Below, one piece after another: positions 1-8,458 of a stretch of DNA of 64,000 nucleotides. Origin of the DNA: Xanthomonas sp. DAR 80977 (GTDB taxonomy: Bacteria > Pseudomonadota > Gammaproteobacteria > Xanthomonadales > Xanthomonadaceae). Both the position numbers and the translations under genes were made by a program. The stretch is taken from NCBI RefSeq assembly GCF_041240605.1, contig NZ_CP162487.1, positions 751,001-815,000 of the forward strand, given 5' to 3'. Below the pieces are notes generated by a model. That model saw only the letters and a list, made by a program, of their open reading frames with translations. It had not been told where the DNA came from and ran no database searches. Position 1 is the first letter of the stretch. The number at the start of each line of letters is the position of its first letter.

Positions 1-1
1 C

Positions 2-232
2 GACGCGCCGCAGGCCGGCGACGGCGCGCTGCGCTACATCCGCGGCGTGACCCTGGACGGCCGCGCGCAGGCGCCGGTCTGGCTGGACTGGGCGCAGCTG
101 CGCCAGGGCGGCCGCTTGCGCTTCGAGCTGAGCGAGGCGCCGCAGCCGCAGGGCTGGGGCACGCGCCCGCAGGACCTGCCGCTGTCGCCCTGCGCCGCCG
201 ATCCCGCTGCGGCGGGGGTGAGCTGGCGCTGA
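2..232 (+). CDS. GH92 family alpha-mannosidase, C-terminal fragment (gene cut by window edge)
   Basis: The open frame enters from the left edge and ends in TGA at 230-232, leaving about 76 residues. The fragment carries the typical end of glycoside hydrolase family 92: a YI-x-G-VTLDG strand, a W-x-D-x-x-x-L-x-x-GG-x-L segment, and a closing WGTRPQDLPLSP. GH92 enzymes are calcium-dependent exo-alpha-mannosidases, usually secreted to the periplasm, that trim mannose from glycans. The catalytic part lies outside the window, so activity cannot be judged. A LacI-type regulator follows 78 bp downstream on the same strand and may belong to the same glycan-use locus (inference). Confidence 0.8.
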   Translation, partial: DAPQAGDGALRYIRGVTLDGRAQAPVWLDWAQLRQGGRLRFELSEAPQPQGWGTRPQDLPLSPCAADPAAAGVSWR

Positions 233-310
233 GTCCGCGCACCACGCGGGCAGTCCCGCACAGCCGATGGTTTACGCTGCGCGTCTCTCGTCACAAGGGG
301 AACCGATCCG

Positions 311-1468
311 ATGCGCCAGAAGCGTCCACCCGGTGCCGGATCCGCGCGTGCGGCCAAGGCCGCCCCGCCCAAGGCGGCACCGGCGCCTGACGCGGTGGAT
401 GGCGCAGGGCAGGCCGCGCCTGCCGCCGCGGGGCGCGATCGCCAGCGCGTGGTGACCGTCACCGACATCGCCGATGCGGTCGGCGTCTCGCGCGCGACCG
501 TGTCGCTGGTGCTGCGCGGCAGCCCGCTGGTCCATGCCGACACGCGCGCGCGGGTGGAAGCGGAGCTGAAGCGGCAGCGCTACGTCTACAACCGCGGCGC
601 GGCCAATCTGCGCCGGCGCACCTCGACCAGCGTGGCGCTGGTCATCAACGACCTGGCCAATCCGTTCTTCGCCGAGTTCGCGGCCGGCGTGGACGAGGCG
701 CTGGGCGAGAAAGGCTACGTGACCCTGCTCGGCAGCACCGGCGAGTCGCCCGCACGGCAGCAGGCGGTGCTGGGCTCGCTGATGGAGCACACGCCGGCGG
801 GCGTGATCCTGTCGCCGGCCGAGGGCAGCGATGCCGCCGAGCTGCACACGGTGCTGGACGCGCGCGCGAACGTGCTGCTGTTCAACCGCGAACTCGCCGG
901 CGCCGACGACTGGGGCTTCCTGGGCCTGGACAACCAGCGCGGCGCGCAACTGGCGACCGAGCACCTGATCGCGTTGGGCCACCGCCGTATCGCCTTCTAC
1001 GGCGGTCATGCCGCGTCCAGTTCGTGCCGGCAGCGCCGCGCCGGCCACGCGCAGGCGATGCGCAACGCCGGGTTGCCGGTCGACCCGGCCTGGTTGATCG
1101 AGTCGGCGCCCAACCGCCTGGAAGCGGCCGCGCGCCACGGCGAACTGTTCGCCGTCGCGGCGCCGCCGAGCGCGGCGGTCTGCTACAACGACACGGTCGC
1201 GCTGGGCCTGATGCTGGGCCTGCTGGCGCGCGGCATCCGACCCGGCCAGGACTTCGCCGTCACCGGCTTCGACGACATCCCCGAAGCCGCGGTGAGCACG
1301 CCGGCGCTGACCACGCTCGCCGCGCAGCCGCGCGCGCGCGGCCGGCAAGCGGCGCAGCTGGTGCTCGCGCAACTGGACGACCGCGCCGCGCCGCGCAGGA
1401 CGATCGCGCCGGTGCGCCTGTCGGTGCGCGAGAGCAGCGGAGCGCCGATCGTTCCCGCGCTCGCGTAG
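311..1468 (+). CDS. LacI family transcriptional regulator
   Basis: A 385-aa DNA-binding repressor. Residues 1-47 are an unusual basic, Ala/Pro-rich extension. Residues 49-69 (VTVTDIADAVGVSRATVSLV) are the LacI helix-turn-helix, followed by the hinge helix. From about residue 105 a periplasmic-binding-protein-like core begins (VALVINDLANPFFAEF) and ends with the family's GFDDIPEA motif. Such proteins bind a sugar and release an operator. The ligand cannot be read from the sequence, but the GH92 mannosidase just upstream suggests a mannoside-related signal. The ATG at 311 follows AAGGGG about 10 nt upstream. A start nearer the HTH would drop the low-complexity leader and cannot be excluded. Confidence 0.88.
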   Translation: MRQKRPPGAGSARAAKAAPPKAAPAPDAVDGAGQAAPAAAGRDRQRVVTVTDIADAVGVSRATVSLVLRGSPLVHADTRARVEAELKRQRYVYNRGAANLRRRTSTSVALVINDLANPFFAEFAAGVDEALGEKGYVTLLGSTGESPARQQAVLGSLMEHTPAGVILSPAEGSDAAELHTVLDARANVLLFNRELAGADDWGFLGLDNQRGAQLATEHLIALGHRRIAFYGGHAASSSCRQRRAGHAQAMRNAGLPVDPAWLIESAPNRLEAAARHGELFAVAAPPSAAVCYNDTVALGLMLGLLARGIRPGQDFAVTGFDDIPEAAVSTPALTTLAAQPRARGRQAAQLVLAQLDDRAAPRRTIAPVRLSVRESSGAPIVPALA

Positions 1469-1653
1469 CGCTGCGCTCGCGGGTGTGGCCGAAGGGGCGA
1501 GTCCGGACGACACGACGGAGCACGCCGTGCCATCGCGACACCCTCTAGACAGAGACGGGCAGATAGTGGGTCGCACCACCACAGCGGAGCGTTCCGCGGT
1601 TTCGTGGTGAGCGGGCGATTCGCCCCATTCCTCCCTTCGTCGAGAGCCGTCTC

Positions 1654-2097
1654 ATGCATCTGCAGACTGCAGCGCGCCGTTCCGTGGTGGCCAACGCCCT
1701 CTACGGCCTGCTCAACCCCATCCCGTTCGGCTGCTTCGTCGCCGCGCTGATCTTCGACATCGTCTACGCCCGCAGCGGGGTGATCCTGTGGACCAAGGCG
1801 GCGGCCTGGCTGATCGCGATCGGCCTGGTCATCGCCATCGTGCCGCGCCTGATCAATCTGACCCAGGTCTGGATCACCGCGCGGCGTTCCGCGCTGCCGG
1901 CGGAACGGCTCGACTTCTGGTTGAACCTGCTCGCCATCGTCGCCGCCATCTTCAATTCCTTCGTGCACAGCCGCGATGCGTATGCGGTGGTCCCCGCGGG
2001 CCTCTGGCTCTCGATCGCCACGGTCGCGCTGCTGGCGATCGGGCACGTGCTCATCGCCATCCGCACCACGCCACGCGAGGGTTACGTCCATGGCTGA
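1654..2097 (+). CDS. DUF2231 family inner-membrane protein
   Basis: A 147-aa integral membrane protein with about four hydrophobic helices (near residues 20-38, 45-65, 88-105 and 118-138), matching the DUF2231 layout of predicted cytochrome-associated membrane proteins. The opening NALYGLLNPIPFGCFVAALIFD is typical of the family. Its stop codon overlaps by 8 bp the start of the PQQ-type sugar dehydrogenase gene at 2090, so the two are probably co-translated. DUF2231 proteins often sit beside such dehydrogenases and may form their membrane partner, possibly accepting electrons (inference from gene pairing). No haem-ligand pattern was established here. Confidence 0.82.
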   Translation: MHLQTAARRSVVANALYGLLNPIPFGCFVAALIFDIVYARSGVILWTKAAAWLIAIGLVIAIVPRLINLTQVWITARRSALPAERLDFWLNLLAIVAAIFNSFVHSRDAYAVVPAGLWLSIATVALLAIGHVLIAIRTTPREGYVHG

Positions 2098-3394
2098 GCG
2101 CCTTTGCACGTCCGCCTTCGCCCTGAGCTGCGCGCTGGCCCTGGCCGCCTGCAGCGGCAAGGCCTCGCTCGAACCGACCCAGCAGGCGGGCAACGCGCCG
2201 CCGTTGCCGCAGGCCCGCAACTTCCTGCTGCCGCCGATGCAGGTTCCCGAGGGCGTGGGCTGGAAGGAGGGGCAGGCGCCCACGGTGGCGGCGGGCCTGA
2301 AGATCGAGAAGATCGCCGGCGGCCTGAAGCATCCGCGCCAGCTGTACGTGCTGCCCAACGACGACGTGCTGGTGGTGGAGGCCAACTCGCCGGGCATGGA
2401 GCCGGTCACCACGCCCAAGCAGCTGATCGCCGGCCTGATCCAGGGCCGTTCCGGCAAGAGCGCCAAGGGCGGCAACCGCATCACCCTGCTGCGCAGGACC
2501 GCGGACGGCAAGTGGGAGCAGCATGCGTTCCTGAAGGGCCTGCACTCGCCGTTCGGCGTGCAGCTGATCGGCGATGCGCTGTACGTCGCCAACACCGACA
2601 GCATCATGAAGTTTCCCTACGTCGCGGGCCAGACCGAGATCACCGCGGCCGGCACGCTGTTCGTCGATCTCCCCGGCACGATCGAGCACCATTGGACCAA
2701 GGCGCTGCTGGCCAGCCCCGACGGACGCAAGCTGTACGTCGGCGTGGGCTCCAACAGCAACATCGGCGAGAACGGGCTGGACGTGGAGTACCGCCGCGCG
2801 GCCGTGCTGGAAGTGGATGTCGCCTCGGCCAGCAGCCGCATCTTCGCTTCCGGCATCCGCAATCCGACCGGACTGCAGTGGGAGCCGCACACCGGCGCGC
2901 TGTGGGCGATCGCCAACGAGCGCGACGAGATCGGCGCCGATCTGGTGCCCGACTACCTGACCTCGGTGCAGGACGGCGGATTCTACGGCTGGCCGTACAG
3001 CTATTACGGGCAGAACGTGGATGTGCAGGTCAAGGATCAGCGGCCGGACCTGGTGGCCAAGGCGATCAAGCCGGACTACGCGCTGGGCTCGCATGTGGCC
3101 GCGCTGGGCCTGTGGTTCTCCCGCGGCGAGACGCTGCCGGCGAAGTACCGCGAAGGCGCGTTCGTGGCCGAGCACGGCAGCTGGAACCGCTCGCCGCTCA
3201 GCGGCTACCAGGTGGTCTACGTGCCGTTCCGGCAGGGGCGGCCGGCCGGCCCGCCGCAGACCGTGGTCAGCGGCTTCCACTCGCAGGACCAGTCGCAGCT
3301 GTTCGGCGCCCCGGTCGGCCTGGCGCAGGACAGGGACGGCGCGCTGCTGGTCGCCGACGACGTCGGCAACAGCATCTGGCGCGTGAGTTTCTGA
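2090..3394 (+). CDS. PQQ-dependent sugar dehydrogenase (sorbosone dehydrogenase family) lipoprotein
   Basis: A 434-aa predicted lipoprotein. The start at 2090 gives a type II signal peptide with lipobox LAAC and lipidated Cys21. The body is a six-bladed beta-propeller of the soluble glucose/L-sorbosone dehydrogenase family, with motifs such as GLKHPRQLYVLPNDDVLV, YVGVGSNSNIGE, IRNPTGLQWEP and AEHGSWNRSPLSGY. These enzymes oxidise aldoses or aldose-like sugars with pyrroloquinoline quinone in the periplasm. The gene overlaps the DUF2231 membrane gene by 8 bp. The longer frame opening at 1976 lies inside that gene and lacks the signal, so 2090 is preferred. Substrate is unknown. Confidence 0.88.
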   Translation: MAERLCTSAFALSCALALAACSGKASLEPTQQAGNAPPLPQARNFLLPPMQVPEGVGWKEGQAPTVAAGLKIEKIAGGLKHPRQLYVLPNDDVLVVEANSPGMEPVTTPKQLIAGLIQGRSGKSAKGGNRITLLRRTADGKWEQHAFLKGLHSPFGVQLIGDALYVANTDSIMKFPYVAGQTEITAAGTLFVDLPGTIEHHWTKALLASPDGRKLYVGVGSNSNIGENGLDVEYRRAAVLEVDVASASSRIFASGIRNPTGLQWEPHTGALWAIANERDEIGADLVPDYLTSVQDGGFYGWPYSYYGQNVDVQVKDQRPDLVAKAIKPDYALGSHVAALGLWFSRGETLPAKYREGAFVAEHGSWNRSPLSGYQVVYVPFRQGRPAGPPQTVVSGFHSQDQSQLFGAPVGLAQDRDGALLVADDVGNSIWRVSF

Positions 3395-3410
3395 CCGAGC
3401 GCAGACCCGC

Positions 3411-3662
3411 GCCGCCCACCAGGTCCTGCACTACGGCCATGCCGGCACCGGGCTGGAACTGCAGGAGGGCATGGTGTTCACCATCGAGCCGATGCTCAAC
3501 CAGGGCCGCGCGGCGATCCGCGCGCTGCCGGACCAATGGCCGGTGCAGACGCGCGACGGCAAGCTGTCGGCGCAGTTCGAGCACACGGTGGCGGTGACGC
3601 GCAGCGGCGTGCGGGTGTTGACGTTGCGGCCCGGCGAGAAGCCGCTCTGCCGGATCGATTGA
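3411..3662 (+). pseudogene. methionine aminopeptidase C-terminal remnant
   Basis: Seventeen bases after the sugar dehydrogenase stop, an open frame encodes only the last third of a type I methionine aminopeptidase: QVLHYG, TGLELQEGMVFTIEPMLNQG, then QFEHTVAVT and a stop at 3660-3662. It keeps the metal or catalytic residues equivalent to E. coli His178, Glu204 and Glu235, but the N-terminal part with Asp97, Asp108 and His171 is absent and upstream sequence is unrelated. An ATG at 3471 could start a 63-aa peptide, but this could not be an active enzyme. It reads as a truncated second map copy left after a deletion or rearrangement. Confidence 0.82.
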
Positions 3663-3685
3663 CGGGGAACGACAGGCGCGCAGCG

Positions 3686-4675
3686 CTACGCCGCGGGATC
3701 GGCGAAGTCGAACACCTGTCCGGGCTCGGCGGCGACGAACCTGGCATCGGCGATGCCCGCCAGGCGCAGCGCGTGCGCCAGCTCCTCGCGCGGCGCTTCG
3801 CGGCCTTCGTCGGTGAGTTGGAAGGTGCCCCAGTGGATGCCCAGGGCATGCCGGGCGCCGGTGTCCTGGAAGATGCGCACGGCCTCGGCGGGATCGACGT
3901 GCTGCGGCGCCATGAACCAGCGCGGCGCGTAGGCGCCGATGGGGATCAACGCCACATCGGGCGCGCCGTGCCTGGCGCGGATCTCGCGAAAGATGGCGCC
4001 ATCGCCGTAGCCGGTATCGCCGGCGAACCAGATCGAACCGCGCGCGGTCTCGACGAAGAAGCCGCACCACAGCGCCATCCTGCGGTCGCGCACGCCGCGG
4101 CTGGACCAATGGTTGGCGCGGGTGAGGGTCGCCGTCGCGGCGTCGCCGATCGGCAGCCGATCGTGCCAGTCGCCGGTGGCGATCCGTGCATCGGGAACGC
4201 TGTTGCGCAGCAGGATGTCGTTGCCCAGCGGCATCACGAACAGCGGGCGATGCGCTTCGTGCAGCCTGCGCAAGGTGGCGATGTCGAAGTGGTCGTAGTG
4301 GTTGTGGCTCAGCAGCACCGCATCGATCGGCGGCAGGTCCGCGAAGCTCACGCCTGGAGCCGTGACCCGCTTCGGACCGGCGATCTGCGAGGGACTGGCG
4401 CGTTGCGACCAGACCGGGTCGGTGAGCAGGTTGATGCCGGCCACCTGGATCAGCAAGCTGGCATGGCCGACCATGGTGACGCGCAGGCGATCGTGCCGCG
4501 GCGCGGGAATGGCGGGGTGCACCGGCACGTGCTTGGGCCACGGCACCGTGCCCATGGCCGCTTTCCAGCGCAGCACCTTGCCCAGGCCGTTGTCGATGGT
4601 CGGCTGGCCCGGATTGAAGAAGCGCACTCCATCGAAGTGGTCGCTGACGGGGCCGGCGTAGTAGGGGTTGGCCAT
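3686..4675 (-). CDS. MBL-fold metallohydrolase (NAPE-PLD / UlaG-like)
   Basis: A 329-aa cytoplasmic metallo-beta-lactamase-fold protein. The metal-binding HxHxDH motif is HNHYDH at residues 124-129. A later GDTGY supplies the bridging Asp, and GIHWGTFQLTDE near residue 280 supplies the last His. The N-terminal stretch ending in HVPVHPAIPAP and the WFAGDTGYG motif fit the N-acyl-phosphatidylethanolamine phospholipase D-like group, though substrates in bacteria are mostly unknown. The gene is last in a minus-strand set with a TetR regulator (82 bp upstream) and a flavin monooxygenase, suggesting a shared detoxification or catabolic role. Confidence 0.87.
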   Translation of the reverse strand: MANPYYAGPVSDHFDGVRFFNPGQPTIDNGLGKVLRWKAAMGTVPWPKHVPVHPAIPAPRHDRLRVTMVGHASLLIQVAGINLLTDPVWSQRASPSQIAGPKRVTAPGVSFADLPPIDAVLLSHNHYDHFDIATLRRLHEAHRPLFVMPLGNDILLRNSVPDARIATGDWHDRLPIGDAATATLTRANHWSSRGVRDRRMALWCGFFVETARGSIWFAGDTGYGDGAIFREIRARHGAPDVALIPIGAYAPRWFMAPQHVDPAEAVRIFQDTGARHALGIHWGTFQLTDEGREAPREELAHALRLAGIADARFVAAEPGQVFDFADPAA

Positions 4676-4757
4676 CGGGCGTGTGCTCCAGACAATGCGA
4701 GGGTGGGGCCATGGAGATTACGCAGCGGCGATGGATGCGGCGAGCATTGATCTTGGT

Positions 4758-5396
4758 TCATCCCTCGCCGGCTCTGGGCTCGATCCCGTGCAGCAACAGC
4801 CGCCCATGCTGTTCGGCCAATGCGCCGAGGTCTGGCGCGTGCGCGCTGTCGCTGCCGAAGACCTGGTGGAACAGCATCGCCATCATCATCGGGCCCATGA
4901 TCGACAGCACGTAGAGCTTGGGATCGCCGGGGGGAGCCGTGCCGCGCGCCTGGGCCTTCTCGATGATACCGGCGACGGTGGACATGACCCGGTCGATGGC
5001 CTCGGCGTGCCAGATGCGGGCCAGTTCCGGAAACGCGCGGCTCTCGCCGATCACCATGCGCACGATCGCCGGCAGGCGCGGGTCGCCCATGCGGTCGGCG
5101 GCGCGCGACAGCAGCATGGTCGTGAGCTCGGCGAGCCCGCCGTCGAAGCTGGCGGCGGCCTGTTCGATCGGCGCGAGGTTGGTCAACAGTCCGTGGCGCA
5201 CGGCCGCGGCGAACAGGTCCTGCTTGTTGTCGAAATACAGGTACAGCGTGCCTTTCGCCACGCCCGCGCGTTTTGCCACGTCCGCAAGTTTGGTCTCGGC
5301 AAAGCCGTTCTCGGCGAATGCGTCGAGCGCGGCGCTGAGGATCTCCGCAGGGCGGTCGTCCTTGCGGCGTTTCCATTTGGGTGTCGGTTGCGTCAT
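4758..5396 (-). CDS. TetR/AcrR family transcriptional regulator
   Basis: A 212-aa repressor. After a basic lead (MTQPTPKWKRRKDDRP) the TetR HTH occupies about residues 20-62, with KLADVAKRAGVAKGTLYLYF as recognition region. The C-terminal ligand domain is the TetR_C type with GLAELTTMLLSRAADRM. The ATG at 5396 was chosen because upstream sequence lies inside the monooxygenase gene, whose stop is only 13 bp away, so this is the second gene of the operon. It is the obvious candidate to bind the perfect 24-bp palindrome in front of that monooxygenase gene, making the operon autoregulated (inference). Confidence 0.87.
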   Translation of the reverse strand: MTQPTPKWKRRKDDRPAEILSAALDAFAENGFAETKLADVAKRAGVAKGTLYLYFDNKQDLFAAAVRHGLLTNLAPIEQAAASFDGGLAELTTMLLSRAADRMGDPRLPAIVRMVIGESRAFPELARIWHAEAIDRVMSTVAGIIEKAQARGTAPPGDPKLYVLSIMGPMMMAMLFHQVFGSDSAHAPDLGALAEQHGRLLLHGIEPRAGEG

Positions 5397-5409
5397 GCGG
5401 TCTCGAGGC

Positions 5410-6927
5410 TCAGTGCAGGCTGTATCCGTGGGCCACACGATACGCATCCAGCGCCGTGAGCGACGCATCGGCAGCGGCGAGGGCGACATAGCCGTCGGGA
5501 CGCACGAGATAGGCCGCGTCCTGCGCAAAGCCGGCAGCGCGGTGTTCGGGGCACCAGGCGAAGACGCGCAGGGCGATGCCACGGGCGTCGCACCATGCCT
5601 GCAGCCCGGGCGGCGCGCTGCCGTAGATGTGCAGCTGCCAGCCGATCTGCGTCAACGGTGCGTAGTTGTCGGCGTCGGCGGTTTGCACCCACGGCAGGCG
5701 ATCGCCGCCGGCGACGTCGCCGGCCTTGCCGGCGCTCAGCGGGCTGTCGCGGTAGTGCAGCATCGTCTGCGACACGGTGCGGAACATCAGCTCGCTGACG
5801 TTGCGCAGCCGGTAGGCCAGGCTGGCCAGGGTCGGGGCGACGTAGGTCCTGATGAAACCGGCGACGCTGCCTTCGGCGGTGACCAGGGTGAAGGCGCGGT
5901 CGGTGGTGTTGACCAGGGTGCGCGCGAATGCCTGCCGCTCGGCGGCGTAGCTGTCGAGCACGGCGTCGGGCGCGCGGCCCTTGAGCACGTCGGCGAGCTT
6001 CCAGGACAGGTTGATGGCGTCGAGGATGCCGGTGTTCATGCCCTGGCCGCCGACCGGACTGTGGACGTGCGCGGCATCGCCGAGCAGGAACACGCGACCG
6101 CGGCGGAACGCGTCGGCGACGCGGTGGTGCACGCGGTAGGTCGAGAACCAGTTGACCTTGTCGATGCGCACGCCGAGATTGCGGATGGCGTCCTGGCTGA
6201 CGTCGGCGAAGCTCAGGCTCTCGGCCCGGTCGGCGCGCGCGTCGCGCACGGTGCCGATCAGCCGATAGTGCCCGGTGTTGCTGTAGGCCAGCACGAGGAT
6301 GAAGTCGCCATCGCCCAGCGCGATATGCGCTTCGTCCATCGACTGCAGGCCGCCGAGTTCGACATCGGCGACATAGAACACCTGCTTGTAGGTGCCGCCT
6401 TCGAAGCCGATGCCGAGCTGATGGCGCACCGGCGAGCGTGCACCGTCGCAGGCCGCCAGATAGCGGATGTCTGCGGCCTGTTCGCTGCCGTCGGGCAGGC
6501 GCAGGCGCGCGGCGACGCGATCGCCGTGGTCCTCGAAGGAGAGCAGTTCGGTCTCGCGCTCGACGGCCACGCCCAGTGCTTGCAGCTGTGCGATCAGCAG
6601 GCGCTCGTGCTGGTCCTGTGGGTACACCAGCACGAACGGGTAGGGCGAGATGCCCGCCGCGGAATCCAGCAGCGCGATCCGCGCGCGGTGTTTGCCGCGT
6701 GCCCACAGATTCATCGCCGGGGTGCGATGGCCGGCGGCGACGACCGCGTCCGCGATGCCTACCTGGCGGTACAGCTCGAGGGTGCGTGCCTGCACCGCCA
6801 TGGCGCGCGAGGTCTCGCCCGGACCGGTGCTCTTGTCGACGATGCGCACGCTCACGCCCTGCCTGGTCAGCCACAACGCCAGATTGAGCCCGGTGGGGCC
6901 GGCGCCCACGATCAGAATGTCGGCCAT
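5410..6927 (-). CDS. FAD-dependent monooxygenase (PheA/TfdB family)
   Basis: A 505-aa class A flavoprotein hydroxylase. The N-terminal Rossmann fingerprint is ILIVGAGPTGLNLALWL (residues 4-20). The DG motif is ACDGARSPVR. The second FAD motif is FLLGDAAHVHSPVGGQGMNT, followed by DAINLSWKLA. The last 130 residues form the thioredoxin-like tail of the phenol hydroxylase/TfdB group. Such enzymes use NAD(P)H and O2 to hydroxylate aromatic or polyketide-like compounds; the substrate is not deducible. It is first in the operon with the TetR and MBL genes. A perfect palindrome centred about 27 nt upstream of its ATG is the likely repressor site. Confidence 0.88.
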   Translation of the reverse strand: MADILIVGAGPTGLNLALWLTRQGVSVRIVDKSTGPGETSRAMAVQARTLELYRQVGIADAVVAAGHRTPAMNLWARGKHRARIALLDSAAGISPYPFVLVYPQDQHERLLIAQLQALGVAVERETELLSFEDHGDRVAARLRLPDGSEQAADIRYLAACDGARSPVRHQLGIGFEGGTYKQVFYVADVELGGLQSMDEAHIALGDGDFILVLAYSNTGHYRLIGTVRDARADRAESLSFADVSQDAIRNLGVRIDKVNWFSTYRVHHRVADAFRRGRVFLLGDAAHVHSPVGGQGMNTGILDAINLSWKLADVLKGRAPDAVLDSYAAERQAFARTLVNTTDRAFTLVTAEGSVAGFIRTYVAPTLASLAYRLRNVSELMFRTVSQTMLHYRDSPLSAGKAGDVAGGDRLPWVQTADADNYAPLTQIGWQLHIYGSAPPGLQAWCDARGIALRVFAWCPEHRAAGFAQDAAYLVRPDGYVALAAADASLTALDAYRVAHGYSLH

Positions 6928-6942
6928 GACGTGTTGCCCTCA

Positions 6943-6966
6943 ATAAATGACCCGTGGGTCATTTAT
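6943..6966. promoter_or_regulatory. perfect 24-bp palindrome, likely TetR operator
   Basis: The arms ATAAATGACCC and GGGTCATTTAT are exact reverse complements of 11 bp separated by GT, so the whole 24 bp is self-complementary. It lies 16 bp upstream of the monooxygenase start at 6927, where a bound repressor would block transcription of the monooxygenase-TetR-MBL operon. The AT-rich ends stand out in GC-rich surroundings. Binding by the operon's own TetR protein is inferred from position and symmetry. Confidence 0.75.
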
Positions 6967-7194
6967 CTCAGGCCGAGGCCTGGCCGTCAAGCGGCACGGC
7001 CGATTTCCACACGCATCGATTGCTGCGGCCGCTTGGTCCGTTGGCAGACACGATGAAGGGCAAGGATTTTTTGTTGTGCGGCGATTGCGGCCAATACCCG
7101 CAAGAAATGCGCAGATTCGTGCGCGGTCCCATCGTCGACGCATCGTGAGCGGCGAACATTCCGCAGCTGGCGGCGCGGATTGGCCTGCCTGGCG

Positions 7195-7415
7195 AGACAG
7201 CCTGTAGCCCTGAACGAGCGCCCGATCGCGCTGCTCAACCGCCTGCTCGGCGGCTTCGAGGGCGGGGTGATCACCAGCAACTGGGCGACCCTGGCCACGT
7301 GTTCGGCGATACCGCGCTGCGTGACATCGCGGAACCGGTGCCACGCGGCGTGCGACGCAGATCCGCGGCCGGCGGACGCAACACCAGCGACGAGAGCGCT
7401 TCGGCAGACGCCTGA
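7195..7415 (+). pseudogene. Fic family protein C-terminal remnant, frameshifted
   Basis: Two adjacent frames together encode the winged-helix tail of Fic-domain AMP-transferases. The first reads PVALNERPIALLNRLLGGFE then TSNWATLATCS up to about 7305. The second resumes at 7308 with DTALRDIAEPVPRGVRRRSA then AGGRNTS and stops at 7415. The canonical end is roughly LNERQ..LLNRLL..FEG..T..KWA..CS.DTALRDI..LVERG.L....AGGRSTSY, so a one-base deletion near 7305-7307 explains the switch. The catalytic HPFxxGNGR motif is not visible upstream. The sequence is a decayed fragment, not a functional gene. A TTG at 7180 opens the first frame but is unlikely to be used. Confidence 0.7.
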
Positions 7416-7477
7416 GGTCGCGAGCGTGTGGAGCGTCGCCGGCAGCGGCGGACCGAACCACCGCACACCGGCAGGCT

Positions 7478-7957
7478 TCAGCCGCGGCGCGCGGCCTCGA
7501 TCGCGGCGATGTCGATCCTGGTCATGCCCATCATCGCGTCGAACGCGCGTTTGGCCGCTGCCGGATCGGGATCGGCGATCGCCTCGGTCAGCGCGCGCGG
7601 GGTGATCTGCCACGACAGCCCCCACCTGTCCTTGCACCAGCCGCAGGCGTTTTCCTGGCCGCCGTTGCCGACGATCGCGTGCCACAGGCGGTCGGTCTCG
7701 GCCTGGTCGTCGGTCGCCACCTGGAACGAGAAGGCCTCGCTGTGCTTGACCGACGGGCCGCCGTTGAGGCCGAGGCAGGGGATGCCTGCCACAGTGAACT
7801 CGACCGTCAGCACGTCGCCCTGCTTGCCGGCGGGATAGTCGCCGGGTGCGCGGTACACGGCCGTCACCGCGCTGTCGGGAAAGGTTTCGGCATAGAACGT
7901 CGCGGCGTCGAGCGCGGTGCCGTCGAACCACAGGCAGATCGTGTTCTTGCTGGTCAT
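7478..7957 (-). CDS. VOC family protein (PhnB-like, 3-demethylubiquinone-9 methyltransferase-like fold)
   Basis: A 159-aa single-chain vicinal-oxygen-chelate protein. The start ICLWFDGTALDAATFYAETF is the typical PhnB/YdcJ-like opening in which A-x-F-Y replaces the usual metal-contact helix. Later come LNGGPSVKHSEAFSFQV, then CGWCKDRWGLSWQITP, which is strongly conserved in the 3-dmu-9_3-mt subgroup. The function of this subgroup is unproven despite its methyltransferase-derived name. The ATG at 7957 is preceded by a GAGAG ribosome site. It stands alone between the Fic remnant and a small membrane gene. Confidence 0.88.
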   Translation of the reverse strand: MTSKNTICLWFDGTALDAATFYAETFPDSAVTAVYRAPGDYPAGKQGDVLTVEFTVAGIPCLGLNGGPSVKHSEAFSFQVATDDQAETDRLWHAIVGNGGQENACGWCKDRWGLSWQITPRALTEAIADPDPAAAKRAFDAMMGMTRIDIAAIEAARRG

Positions 7958-8198
7958 CTCGGCTCTCCTGGATGGACAGGGATATGCAGTCGGGCGGAGC
8001 GCCGCTGGACAACCCGGCAGGGCGTGCGACCGTGGCGGGCGCACGGCTCCGCAACCGATGCCGTCGCAAGCCTACCGCAGCAGCCGGTCGGGAACGTGTG
8101 CCCGCCACGGCCGGTATGGGGATGCCAGGCCTGCGCTAAGCGCCCCCTTCACCTCGCATGTGGTGTGTTAGCGGCTGCACACACTGACGGAGTGTCAT

Positions 8199-8354
8199 AT
8201 GGACACCACATTGATGCCTTGGGTCGCCGGGCTGTTCATCCTGTTCATCGGCTCGGCCTTCTACCTGGTGACCCGGGCCAAGAAGAACCGCAACCGCCCG
8301 GCCCAGGATGCGGCCGCGACCAAGAGCGACGTCGACGCGGCGTCGAAGAAATAG
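8199..8354 (+). CDS. small single-pass membrane protein (51 aa)
   Basis: An ATG at 8199, preceded by GGAG about 7 nt upstream, opens a 51-codon frame ending TAG at 8352-8354. The product begins MDTTLMPWVAGLFILFIGSA: one hydrophobic helix at about residues 8-24, then a basic stretch (TRAKKNRNRP) and a hydrophilic Ala/Asp/Lys tail. This N-out, C-in layout with positive charges after the helix fits a small inner-membrane protein. No family is recognised. A GC-rich inverted repeat (about 8361-8382) follows the stop but lacks a T run. Calling it a gene rests on the ribosome site, topology and codon bias. Confidence 0.55.
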   Translation: MDTTLMPWVAGLFILFIGSAFYLVTRAKKNRNRPAQDAAATKSDVDAASKK

Positions 8355-8458
8355 CGGCAGGGCGGCGGCCTGGGCTGCCGCCTTCGCCCGGGACGGTCGC
8401 TTGCAACGCGGCGCGCATCGGTTCCTGCCGCGCGCGTTGGCGATGGCGATGCCGGTTG

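Noticed and set aside
8361..8382. GC-rich hairpin after the small membrane gene as a terminator
   Set aside because: The stem is good, but no T run follows, so it is mentioned only as a possible structure.
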